This document shows, piece by piece, positions 34,611-42,015 of a stretch of DNA of 64,000 bases. Both the position numbers and the translations under genes were made by a program. Under the pieces are notes generated by a model. The model saw nothing but the letters and a program-made list of their open reading frames with translations, was not told where the DNA came from and did not search any database. The DNA comes from Desulfolucanica intricata (GTDB lineage: Bacteria > Bacillota > Desulfotomaculia > Desulfotomaculales > Desulfofarciminaceae), in NCBI RefSeq assembly GCF_001592105.1, contig NZ_BCWE01000003.1:218600-282599 (forward strand). Direction: 5' to 3'. Position 1 is the stretch's first letter; every line of letters begins with the position of its first letter.

Positions 34611-34871
34611 ATGCGGTTGGATAAATTTTTAAAGGTGTCCCGTGTAATTAAAAGGCGTACTTTGGCTAAAGAGGTTTGTGACCGGGGTCAAATTTTATTA
34701 AACGGCCGCACTGCCAAAGCAGGCAGTGTGGTAAAACCGGGCGATATTTTAGATATTAACTTCGGTGCCAGAAGACTAAAAATCAGAATTAATCTGATAT
34801 TAGCTTCTGTCCCGGCCAAAGAGGCAGACAATATGTATGAAATTCTTGAAGATATCCGGCAGGAGACTTAA
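34611..34871 (+). CDS. rqcP: Ribosome quality control protein RqcP, S4-type RNA-binding
   Basis: Assists RqcH in C-terminal alanine tailing of stalled nascent chains on the 50S subunit. An 86-residue S4-domain protein with RLDKFLKVSRVIKRRTLAKEVCDRG in the N-terminal half and the strand LDINFGARRLKIRI. It matches YabO (RqcP) of B. subtilis in length and in position after mazG/yabN and before yabP. The ATG has a weak GGTGG site. It overlaps the terminator at its end. Confidence 0.93.
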   Translation: MRLDKFLKVSRVIKRRTLAKEVCDRGQILLNGRTAKAGSVVKPGDILDINFGARRLKIRINLILASVPAKEADNMYEILEDIRQET

Positions 34872-34889
34872 GCCGGATATTTTTTTTCC
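34851..34889 (+). terminator. Terminator after rqcP
   Basis: Stem ATATCCGGC / GCCGGATAT with a 12-base loop and a TTTTTTTT tail; the left arm lies in the rqcP end. Confidence 0.85.
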
Positions 34890-34934
34890 TCCTGATAAAA
34901 AATAAACTAAATAAATTAAGGAGGAATGTTGGTT

Positions 34935-35882
34935 ATGAAGAAAATGTTCTTAGTTTTAAGGATGGCTTTAGTTGTAGGTCTGGCTGTTATTTTATGCCTT
35001 GGCTGTGCCCGGGTACAAAAAAAACCGGGTCCTAATGCTGTAAGGGAAGAGCCTACTATCAGTCTGTACGTTAATGAGACCGGCGAAAAGAAAAATTTAA
35101 AGATGGAAGAATATATTGCCGGGGTTGTTGCTGCAGAAATGGAGCCTACCTGGCCCACTAATGCTTTAGCTGCCCAGGCCATTCTGGCCCGTACTTTTAC
35201 TATGAGAAACATAGAAACCGGTAAAATAAAAAAATTACATGGTACTGATGCTTCTACCAGTACTGATGAGTTTCAGGCTTATGACCCTTCAAGAATTAAT
35301 GATCGTGTAAGAAAAGCTGTGGAGATGACCCGGGGTGAAGTTGTAACCTATCAGGGGAGGTATACTAACGCTTGGTTTAATGCCTGCTGTGGAGGTATAA
35401 CTGCTTCAGCCCGGGAGGGTTTGGCTTTTAATGAGGAGTCTACTCCATATATTAAAGCCAATGTAAAGGACAACTGTCTTAAGATTACTACGCCTGAAAA
35501 TAAACAATGGCGGGCCGTTGTTCCAATGGCTAAAGTGCAAGAAGCAATACAAGAGGTGACCGGCAGCAATCCCGGTCAGATAAGTTCAGTCGGAATTGCA
35601 GAAAAAGGTGAATCAGGGCGTGCGATGAAATTAGCTTTTGGAGATACTGTTGTCAGCGGTCCTGCCTTTCGTATTGCCGTGGGAAGTGAAACGGTGCGGT
35701 CTATGCTTTTAAGCGATGTAACTGTGCAGGGAGATAATGTGGTTTTTACCGGAAAAGGATTTGGACATGGTGTAGGTATGTGCCAATGGGGTGCCAACTA
35801 TTTGGCCAAAAAGGGACAGAAACCCGAAGATATTATTAAATTCTATTATCAAGATGTGGAGATAGAAGACCTCTGGGATTAA
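34935..35882 (+). CDS. SpoIID/LytB domain lipoprotein
   Basis: A 315-residue exported protein, with a signal peptide ending in a possible lipobox LCLGC (Cys about 22) and a SpoIID/LytB domain from about residue 45. The domain carries EEYIAGVVAAEMEPTWPTNALAAQAILARTF, then WFNACCGG and the C-terminal GFGHGVGMCQWGANYLA. SpoIID is a lytic transglycosylase that cleaves peptidoglycan for engulfment; this paralogue-type gene is common in clostridia. The ATG at 34935 is chosen because AAGGAGGA sits 9 bases before it. Whether it is the true SpoIID is not shown; spoIID is usually located with spoIIIE/atp regions. Confidence 0.85.
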   Translation: MKKMFLVLRMALVVGLAVILCLGCARVQKKPGPNAVREEPTISLYVNETGEKKNLKMEEYIAGVVAAEMEPTWPTNALAAQAILARTFTMRNIETGKIKKLHGTDASTSTDEFQAYDPSRINDRVRKAVEMTRGEVVTYQGRYTNAWFNACCGGITASAREGLAFNEESTPYIKANVKDNCLKITTPENKQWRAVVPMAKVQEAIQEVTGSNPGQISSVGIAEKGESGRAMKLAFGDTVVSGPAFRIAVGSETVRSMLLSDVTVQGDNVVFTGKGFGHGVGMCQWGANYLAKKGQKPEDIIKFYYQDVEIEDLWD

Positions 35883-35883
35883 T

Positions 35884-35910
35884 AAAGATGGCGTAAGCCA
35901 TCTTTTTTTT
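35884..35910 (+). terminator. Terminator after the SpoIID-like gene
   Basis: Stem AAAGATGGC / GCCATCTTT with a GTAA loop and eight T's. Repeat copy F follows directly. Confidence 0.9.
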
Positions 35911-35951
35911 GCACTAATATGCGATTATGTACGGCTAAGTTCTATGCATAA
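35911..35951 (-). repeat. Dispersed DnaA-box-headed repeat, copy F
   Basis: Read on the minus strand it is TTATGCATAGAACTTAG, then CATAAT, then AGTGC, joined to the terminator. It aligns with copies A, B and D. Confidence 0.55.
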
Positions 35952-36022
35952 AGCAATATTAAAAGCATACATATGAAAAGAGAAATTAGAGTTATTTTTA
36001 GTTGTTAAAGGGGGGAACTATC

Positions 36023-36307
36023 GTGGAAAGCCACGTCCAAAATAGAATTTTATTGACTGATCGCAAACATCTGGCTTTAGAAGGTGTCCAACACGTAGGC
36101 AGTTTTGATGAAAGAGAAATATGTTTGGATACTAATATGGGGTTTTTATTGTTAAAAGGAGAGGATTTGCATATTACCCAGTTGAACTTGGATTCCGGCA
36201 GATTAGTTGTGGAAGGTTATATTTCTTCTATGGAGTTTCAGGATGGGCGCTCAGCTAAAGGTATGAAAGCTAAGGGTAAAGGTGTTTTAAGTCGTATTCT
36301 TAAATAA
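36023..36307 (+). CDS. yabP: Sporulation protein YabP
   Basis: A 94-residue mother-cell sporulation protein needed with YabQ for spore formation; the biochemical role is unknown. The sequence has NRILLTDRKHLALEGVQHVGSFDE and a strand-rich GxLLLKGEDLHITQLNLDSGRLVVEG typical of the family. The GTG start at 36023 follows AAAGGGGGG. The order yabP-yabQ-divIC is conserved in spore formers. It is separated from yabQ by a terminator and a partial repeat. Confidence 0.92.
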   Translation: MESHVQNRILLTDRKHLALEGVQHVGSFDEREICLDTNMGFLLLKGEDLHITQLNLDSGRLVVEGYISSMEFQDGRSAKGMKAKGKGVLSRILK

Positions 36308-36356
36308 CGGGATTTAACTGATCTCTAATGTGCTCGTGCCCCAGCGGGCCCGGTCA

Positions 36357-36379
36357 AAAGGCACCCAGGTGCCTTTTTT
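36357..36379 (+). terminator. Terminator between yabP and yabQ
   Basis: Stem AAAGGCACC / GGTGCCTTT with CA as the loop, followed by a T-run. Confidence 0.75.
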
Positions 36380-36398
36380 GTACTTTAGGAAATTATGC
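36380..36398 (-). repeat. Dispersed repeat, partial copy C
   Basis: Read on the minus strand it is GCATAATTTCCTAAAGTAC, nearly identical to part of copy A, and adjacent to the terminator as in copies D and F. The DnaA-box half is missing. Confidence 0.55.
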
Positions 36399-36426
36399 CT
36401 TTGGCTATTTCGAAAGGAGTGAAGAA

Positions 36427-36969
36427 ATGCCTTTAACTGAACAATTGTATACTTTCATTTTTACAATATTAATAGGCCTGGTGGTTGGTTTTTGCTATGA
36501 CTTTTATCTTGTTACTAAACGCAGCTTAAAATTAAAGAAAATTGGTACTTATGTGGGGGACTTTCTTTTTTGGGCGGTAGTTACGGTACTGGTTTTCGGT
36601 CTTCTAATGTGGACTAACTGGGGAGAAATTCGTTTTTATGTATTTTTGGGCATTGGGCTGGGAATAGCGGTATATTTAAAAACATTAAGCCGAAGTATTA
36701 AATCCGTTTTGCAGTTATGTTTTAAGATCTTAATAAAAATATGGAAAATAACAATACTAATTTTAATTTATATGTGGAGGGCGATTTTGATTCCGGTAAA
36801 AATAATGGCAATTATTTTTTGTTTCCCATTTCAGATACTTGGTAAACTTTTTTCCGGTATTCTAAAAGGAACAAAAAAAATCTTCCGGAAAATTTTCGGC
36901 CGCCCGGCGCGGGTGGTTAAAAACAAATTCCTAAGTATAAAAAGTATTTTTAAAGGAAAAAAGAAATAA
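36427..36969 (+). CDS. yabQ: Sporulation membrane protein YabQ
   Basis: A 180-residue membrane protein required for spore cortex formation in B. subtilis. Several hydrophobic segments are visible (TFIFTILIGLVVGFCYDFYLV; FWAVVTVLVFGLLMW; VFLGIGLGIAVYL), followed by a basic, lysine-rich tail. The ATG at 36427 follows GAAAGGAG. It ends a conserved yabP-yabQ pair, though here a terminator lies between them. The length and N-terminus fit the family. Confidence 0.92.
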   Translation: MPLTEQLYTFIFTILIGLVVGFCYDFYLVTKRSLKLKKIGTYVGDFLFWAVVTVLVFGLLMWTNWGEIRFYVFLGIGLGIAVYLKTLSRSIKSVLQLCFKILIKIWKITILILIYMWRAILIPVKIMAIIFCFPFQILGKLFSGILKGTKKIFRKIFGRPARVVKNKFLSIKSIFKGKKK

Positions 36970-37098
36970 ATCATTTGTAGTAGTTTTGTAGCAAAATTCT
37001 TTAACAAAAATCAATTTAATACCCTGTTAGGGAAGGATTTATAATTTATTCTGTAGAAAGAATTATGTAGTTAATATGTAGTCAATTTGTACACAGGC

Positions 37099-37119
37099 TG
37101 TGGATAACTTAGTGGATAA
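37099..37119 (-). promoter_or_regulatory. Two DnaA-box-like sites upstream of the HTH/divIC operon
   Basis: TGTGGATAA (37099-37107, a perfect DnaA box on the minus strand) and AGTGGATAA (37111-37119, one mismatch) lie in tandem 12 bases apart, 25 bases before the HTH gene. Confidence 0.45.
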
Positions 37120-37143
37120 CTTTTCCAGGGGTGCTGCGGTGGA

Positions 37144-37380
37144 ATGAATATAGAAATTAGGGGTGTAGAAAGACTCAGTTTTCGTGAGCGTCAGGTGGTT
37201 ACATTAAAAGAAATGGGTTATTCCACAGAGCGAATCGCCCGGCGGCTTAACCTGAGTCCAAGTACCGTAGCAACCCTATTTAACCGTGCCCGCAGCAAAG
37301 GGTATCAGGTAGTTATAGTAATTCCGGGAGACAGCCTTGGTTTATTCGGCTCTGAAGAAGAGGAGGAAAATGAATCATGA
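37144..37380 (+). CDS. Small helix-turn-helix protein, sigma-70 region 4-like
   Basis: A 78-residue protein whose middle (LSFRERQVVTLKEMGYSTERIARRLNLSPSTVATLFNRARSKG) is a LuxR/sigma-region-4-type helix-turn-helix with an acidic tail EEEEENES. It lies before divIC, and its stop codon overlaps the divIC start (ATGA), so the two are coupled. In B. subtilis divIC follows yabQ directly, so this gene is an insert. Target not known. Ribosome site is weak. Confidence 0.75.
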   Translation: MNIEIRGVERLSFRERQVVTLKEMGYSTERIARRLNLSPSTVATLFNRARSKGYQVVIVIPGDSLGLFGSEEEEENES

Positions 37381-37742
37381 TTTCGTCCGCTCGTCGGGAA
37401 AGAAGTAATTTATACGCAGCCAAAAAAGGGTATAAGGTTAAAAGGATTTCATTGACTAAAAACAAAATACCGATAATCGTTCTGGCTGTACTTTTGGTTT
37501 ACATGGGGTTATCCTTATATAATCAATTCAACCGGCTTCAGGTTCTCCAAAAGGATTTACATAACATTCAAGAGCAGGTCAAAATCTTAAAAGAAAAGAA
37601 TTCTTCTCTTAGAGAAGAACTTAAAAGGGTTCAATCTGATGCTTATATTGAGCAAACTGCGAGAGAAAAACTGGGTTTGGTTATGCCCGGGGAAACTAGA
37701 ATTGTACCTGTAGAAAAAGAAGACCTTCCAAGTAACCCTTAA
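37377..37742 (+). CDS. divIC: Septum formation initiator DivIC
   Basis: Bitopic membrane protein of the divisome, a partner of FtsL/DivIB. A 121-residue protein with a cytoplasmic basic N-terminus, one transmembrane helix (PIIVLAVLLVYMGLSLYNQF, about residues 32-51) and a leucine-zipper-like coiled coil with KDLHNIQEQVKILKEKNSSLREEL, ending TAREKLGLVMPGETR, the family signature. Its ATG overlaps the HTH gene stop. It is followed by its own promoter-bearing gap and yabR, as in B. subtilis. Confidence 0.95.
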   Translation: MISSARRERSNLYAAKKGYKVKRISLTKNKIPIIVLAVLLVYMGLSLYNQFNRLQVLQKDLHNIQEQVKILKEKNSSLREELKRVQSDAYIEQTAREKLGLVMPGETRIVPVEKEDLPSNP

Positions 37743-37796
37743 AATATTGTTATAAAAATCATTGTAAATAACTATTAAAATATTCTTGAAATATTC

Positions 37797-37826
37797 TTGA
37801 CACTATTCTTGTATTCCGCATATAAT
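37797..37826 (+). promoter_or_regulatory. Sigma-A promoter of yabR
   Basis: TTGACA (37797-37802), 18-base spacer, TATAAT (37821-37826), both perfect. Confidence 0.8.
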
Positions 37827-37868
37827 TACAGTAACTGCTTGAAGAATTAAGGAGGAATTCTTTATAAC

Positions 37869-38267
37869 ATGCCAATTGAAGTGGGGAGCATTGTGGAGGG
37901 TATTGTCACCGGAATTACTAATTTCGGTGCTTTTGTAGAACTGGAAGGTGGACAAACCGGATTGGTTCATATCTCTGAGGTTTCGGATGTATATGTTAAG
38001 GATATAAATGATTTTTTAAAAATCGGTGATAAGGTTAAGGTTAAGGTAGTCACAGTTGATCCTAAAGGGAAAATCGGTTTATCAATTAAACGGACCATTA
38101 AACGGGTTAAAGAGCCTCCTTATTCAGATAGACGCAAAAAATCAAAGATTTCTTTTGAAGATAAATTATCTAAGTTTTTAAGAGAAAGTGAAGAAAAGCA
38201 GCAATCCCTAAAGCGCAGCACCGATGCCAAGCGAGGTGGGAGAGGTGCCAGCCGTCGAACTGTTTAG
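37869..38267 (+). CDS. yabR: S1-domain RNA-binding protein YabR
   Basis: A 132-residue protein with one S1 RNA-binding domain (residues 1-75; VGSIVEGIVTGITNFGAFVELEGG, then GLVHISEVSDVYV and KVKVVTVDPKGKIGLSIKR), followed by a basic, Lys/Arg/Ser-rich tail. The family is related to the polynucleotide phosphorylase S1 domain. It follows divIC as in B. subtilis. The AAGGAGG site precedes the ATG by 13 bases. Confidence 0.93.
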   Translation: MPIEVGSIVEGIVTGITNFGAFVELEGGQTGLVHISEVSDVYVKDINDFLKIGDKVKVKVVTVDPKGKIGLSIKRTIKRVKEPPYSDRRKKSKISFEDKLSKFLRESEEKQQSLKRSTDAKRGGRGASRRTV

Positions 38268-38274
38268 AATTTAT

Positions 38275-38304
38275 AAAGGGCATTCCCTGTTGGGAATGCC
38301 CTTT
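38275..38304 (+). terminator. Terminator after yabR
   Basis: Stem AAAGGGCATTCCC / GGGAATGCCCTTT with a short TGTT loop. Confidence 0.9.
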
Positions 38305-38323
38305 CATATATGGAGGTGTTACT

Positions 38324-39223
38324 TTGTCTGTTGTGTCTGCAATTGATATTGGTACAAACTCTACCAGGTTGCTAATAGCTAACGTTACTCAACATGGGGA
38401 AATAAAAGTGTTGCGTTCCGGTCTAAGAACAACTCGTTTGGGGGAAGGAATTCAACAAAAAAAACTATTACCGGAAGCTATGGAACGTACTTTAAAAGTA
38501 ATAGAAGATTATCTCCAAATCAGCGGTGAATATAGTGCCGAAAATATAATTTTAGGGGCTACCAGTGCTGTAAGAGATGCTTTGAATCAGAATGAATTTA
38601 TTAGTCTGGTGCAAGAAAAGACAGGATACAGGATTAAAGTTCTGTCAGGTACGGAGGAGGCAAGACTCAGTTATTTAGGAGTTGTTTCCGGTTTAAATAT
38701 AGAAGCACATTCGGTCATGGTTATGGATGTGGGAGGAGGAAGTACTGAATTTACCTGGAATGAAGGTGAGGAGGTTGTATTTAAAAGTTTTAATGTCGGG
38801 GCGGTTCGCATGACAGCAGCCGGAGACAGTTATCAAGAAATCCAGGAAAAAATAGCCGGTAATATTAAATCACTCCCGGTGAAAAGGGATCAGGCCCTGG
38901 TTGGAGTAGGAGGAACGGTAACAACTTTAGCAGCTATAAAATTAAAATTATCTACATATGACCCTCAGTTAGTACATGGCAGCATTCTAAATTTAAATGA
39001 TATCTCTAAAATATTGTGTTTATTAGAACAAAAAAGTCTGGAAGAGAGGAAAAAGGTCACCGGTCTGCAGCCGGAAAGGGCAGATATTATTGTGTCAGGG
39101 GTAAGAATAGTGCACAGCATTATGTCGCTGCTGGGACAAGAGCGGCTTGTGGTTAGTGAGGCTGATATTCTGTATGGCATGGCTCTGGCTGCAGCAGATA
39201 TTGTCGAAATAAAAATTAACTAG
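38324..39223 (+). CDS. ppx: Ppx/GppA family exopolyphosphatase
   Basis: ASKHA-fold phosphatase that removes phosphates from polyphosphate or pppGpp. A 299-residue protein with SAIDIGTNSTRLLI (phosphate-1 loop, residues 6-19), the VMDVGGGSTEFTW motif (about residues 129-141) and VGVGGTVTTLAAIKL. It is the single-domain type, without the C-terminal HD domain. The TTG start follows GGAGG. It is placed between yabR and spoIIE, where B. subtilis has no such gene. Bases 39200-39208 at its end hold a Spo0A-box-like site. Confidence 0.92.
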   Translation: MSVVSAIDIGTNSTRLLIANVTQHGEIKVLRSGLRTTRLGEGIQQKKLLPEAMERTLKVIEDYLQISGEYSAENIILGATSAVRDALNQNEFISLVQEKTGYRIKVLSGTEEARLSYLGVVSGLNIEAHSVMVMDVGGGSTEFTWNEGEEVVFKSFNVGAVRMTAAGDSYQEIQEKIAGNIKSLPVKRDQALVGVGGTVTTLAAIKLKLSTYDPQLVHGSILNLNDISKILCLLEQKSLEERKKVTGLQPERADIIVSGVRIVHSIMSLLGQERLVVSEADILYGMALAAADIVEIKIN

Positions 39224-39318
39224 AAATACTAATAACGACAAAAAATAGCCTACCTTTTATATATAATAGAAACAATGGAAGAATATGTATAAGAGGAGGC
39301 TTTATTTTGTTCGACAAA
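39200..39318 (+). promoter_or_regulatory. Candidate Spo0A-controlled promoter of spoIIE
   Basis: A -10 TATAAT lies at 39262-39267. Three Spo0A (0A) box-like sequences surround it: ATTGTCGAA (39200-39208), AACGACAAA (39234-39242, minus-strand reading, two changes) and TTCGACAAA (39310-39318, a perfect box on the minus strand, over codons 2-4 of spoIIE). No clear -35 TTGACA is seen. spoIIE of B. subtilis is a Spo0A-activated sigma-A gene. Confidence 0.5.
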
Positions 39319-41748
39319 GTAGATATTTACCCTTATACGAAAGGTTGTCATACCGGAAAAAAGGAGATTCCGAAGAGAAACAGGAATTTTGTGTACTGGT
39401 CTAATATTGCGCAGGTTTTTGCCTGGGAGAGGCTTTTAATTTGTTTACTTGGATTTTTTCTGGGACGGGCAATTTTGCTCGGCGAATTAATGCCCTTTGG
39501 TCCGGCTTTTGCTGTAGCCGGATTAGCTGCTCTGCCTACTTATGGTTTGGGTGCTGTAGTAGGGGTTATGGCCGGGATGTTTTCGGCTGCTGAAGGCGTG
39601 GAATTATTATGCCAGTTGACTATCGTAATTAGTGCAGCGGTGCTTTACCGGTTTGCCCCTAAAGGTTTGAGAGAACATTATCTGGTGCCGCCGGGGTTGG
39701 TTTTGGCCGTTATTATTATTACCAAAACCAGTTACCTGTCTTTTGTGGATCCGGTACTTTATAATTATGTTAGTGCAATGTTTGAAGCTTTTTTTGCCGG
39801 TATTTTGACCTATACTTATTTTCGTGCGCTTCCCGTTTTAGTAAATCTCGGGCGGAATGGGAGGTTATCCTCAGAAAATATTTTGTATTTATTAATTTTG
39901 TTTGCCGGCTTTATTGCAGGAACCGGGGATCTGAGTTACTGGCAGATAACTTTAAAAGGTTTACTCAGTAGGTTAACTATATTAATTGGAGCCTTAATTG
40001 GCGGTCCCGGAATGGGAGCAGCCGTGGGGGCAGTGGTTGGTGTGATTCCGGGGTTGGCATTTACGGCTGTACCGGCTATGGTGGGGGCATATTCTTTTGC
40101 CGGCTTGCTTGCGGGGTTATGCCGGGGGTTTAATAAAATAGGGGTAGCGCTGGGATTTGTCTTAGGGAATATAATTTTGTGTGTTTATATGTCCAGTTAT
40201 GGAAATATGACCGGAGTGCTGGCGGAAACCGGTTTAGCTATAGTGGTATTATTGTTAATTCCGGTTAGGCTGATGGATTTGTTTAAGATTTCGGTAGCTG
40301 AAACTGCAGAAAGTAGAGTGGATCAACCGGCACCCCTGCGGGAAAATCGTCTTAAGGAGCTGATAGCAGGTCGGGTTCAGGGGATGGCCGGGGTATTTCT
40401 GGAATTATCTAAGAGTTTTGAAGAGGTTTCTTCTGCCGTTTATCCTGAAGAGGAAGAAAAGGGACTCCAGGATCTCTTAAATGAAATTGGGAGTAAGGTT
40501 TGTGGAGACTGTCCGCTGTACCGCACCTGTTGGGAAAGGGAGTTCTATCGGACCTACCAGTGTTTGTTAGACATGCTGGCTGAAATGGAGTCCAGTGGAA
40601 GCATAACTGTGGAGTCTTTGCCGGATTATCTGAGAACTCGCTGTACACGGACAAAGGAAATGGTTATTACGGTTTCCTGTCTTTTTGAAATATACAGGTT
40701 AAAAAAATCTTTATCGGGACGTGTATGGAAGAGTCAAAATATAATAGCGGATCAGCTAAAAAGTATTTATAGTTTAATGGATAATTTGTCTCAGGAACTA
40801 CAAACCAGTGCCGAACTTTCAGTTCAGAATGACTCTAAACTGCTTAATAAGCTAAATGAACAAGGTTTTGACCTAAACGATATTTATACAACAGGGCAGC
40901 CCAACGGTTATCTTGAGGTCGGGATAAGTATGAAATCTTGTAAAGGACAAATGGACTGCCGGTATAAAATTGCTCCTGCTTTGTCCGATTTATTGGGACA
41001 ACCCTATTCAGTGGTCGATATGGATTGTTCTAACAAAGACGGCGAAACAAACTGTAGTTTTAAATTATACCCGGCACTGATGTACCGGCTGGAGGTTGGG
41101 GTTGCCAGGGTAGGTAAGGGTGGCAGTGATATTTCAGGGGATAGTTATTCAGTTTGCTATTTGAGTAGAGGTAAGGTTGCATTAATTTTGAGTGACGGTA
41201 TGGGTGCCGGTGAAGAGGCCGCTCAAGAAAGCAGTACAACCATAGCCCTGCTGGAGAAGCTTTTGCAGTTCGGATTGGAGCGGGAATCGGCGATAAAAAT
41301 GGTAAATTCGATTATGCTGATGCGTTCACCGGAGGATAGTTTTGCTACTATCGATATGGCTGTTGTTGATCTTTGCAGTGGAAACACCGAGTTTATTAAA
41401 ATAGGCGCACCTGCCAGCTTCTTACTGCGAGGGAAAAGGGTGGCACCAATAACTGCCGGTGCCTTACCTGCCGGGATTATAGAGGATATCGAAATAATTA
41501 CAATCTCTAAAAACCTTACTGTTGGTGATGTACTGGTTATGATTACGGATGGAATAGCTGACTCGTACAGGGGCACAGGAGAAAAAGAAGATTGGCTTGT
41601 CAGGGTACTCCAGGATACGAAACACCTAAAGCCCCAGGAATTGGCCGAATTAATTATGAAATTAGCCCAAACCGGTTCCGGTGGGGACGGCCGGATTGCT
41701 GATGATATGACTGTTTTAGTTGCCAAAGTGGAGAAGGAGAATGTCTAG
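39307..41748 (+). CDS. spoIIE: Stage II sporulation protein E, SpoIIE phosphatase
   Basis: Membrane phosphatase that dephosphorylates SpoIIAA to activate sigma-F in the forespore. An 813-residue protein with about ten N-terminal transmembrane helices (to about residue 325), a central FtsZ-interacting/oligomerisation region with cysteines, and a C-terminal PP2C-type domain with ALILSDGMGAGEEAAQES and the FATIDMAVVDLCSG and RIADDMTVLV motifs. The TTG start follows AGAGGAGG. The region after it in B. subtilis (yabS, yabT) is not present. Confidence 0.97.
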   Translation: MFDKVDIYPYTKGCHTGKKEIPKRNRNFVYWSNIAQVFAWERLLICLLGFFLGRAILLGELMPFGPAFAVAGLAALPTYGLGAVVGVMAGMFSAAEGVELLCQLTIVISAAVLYRFAPKGLREHYLVPPGLVLAVIIITKTSYLSFVDPVLYNYVSAMFEAFFAGILTYTYFRALPVLVNLGRNGRLSSENILYLLILFAGFIAGTGDLSYWQITLKGLLSRLTILIGALIGGPGMGAAVGAVVGVIPGLAFTAVPAMVGAYSFAGLLAGLCRGFNKIGVALGFVLGNIILCVYMSSYGNMTGVLAETGLAIVVLLLIPVRLMDLFKISVAETAESRVDQPAPLRENRLKELIAGRVQGMAGVFLELSKSFEEVSSAVYPEEEEKGLQDLLNEIGSKVCGDCPLYRTCWEREFYRTYQCLLDMLAEMESSGSITVESLPDYLRTRCTRTKEMVITVSCLFEIYRLKKSLSGRVWKSQNIIADQLKSIYSLMDNLSQELQTSAELSVQNDSKLLNKLNEQGFDLNDIYTTGQPNGYLEVGISMKSCKGQMDCRYKIAPALSDLLGQPYSVVDMDCSNKDGETNCSFKLYPALMYRLEVGVARVGKGGSDISGDSYSVCYLSRGKVALILSDGMGAGEEAAQESSTTIALLEKLLQFGLERESAIKMVNSIMLMRSPEDSFATIDMAVVDLCSGNTEFIKIGAPASFLLRGKRVAPITAGALPAGIIEDIEIITISKNLTVGDVLVMITDGIADSYRGTGEKEDWLVRVLQDTKHLKPQELAELIMKLAQTGSGGDGRIADDMTVLVAKVEKENV

Positions 41749-41753
41749 ATATA

Positions 41754-41781
41754 AGCTCCGCCCTAACCGGCGGAGTTTTAT
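41754..41781 (+). terminator. Terminator after spoIIE
   Basis: Stem CTCCGCC / GGCGGAG with a 6-base loop and a TTTTA tail. Confidence 0.8.
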
Positions 41782-42015
41782 AATTTTTTTCTTTTGCAAA
41801 TGAAATTATTCTGTTGCGGAATTTGTATTATTTTATTCAGTTATCAGTGGAAACTTTATTTAAGGATAAAAGTTATTACTTGGTGGTAGTATACCAATAA
41901 TTTGATAAAATATAATGTTTTTATTGTTTCCTGAACTTTTAGGAGGAAAAACTTTTATTTGTGTTGAATTAGCAATGTGTGGCAGGATGTGGCAGCATTA
42001 GAATTCAGGTGAATT

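Noticed and set aside
41749..42015. tRNA genes after spoIIE, as seen in B. subtilis
   Set aside because: No cloverleaf, GTTCRANNC arm or CCA end was found in the gap.
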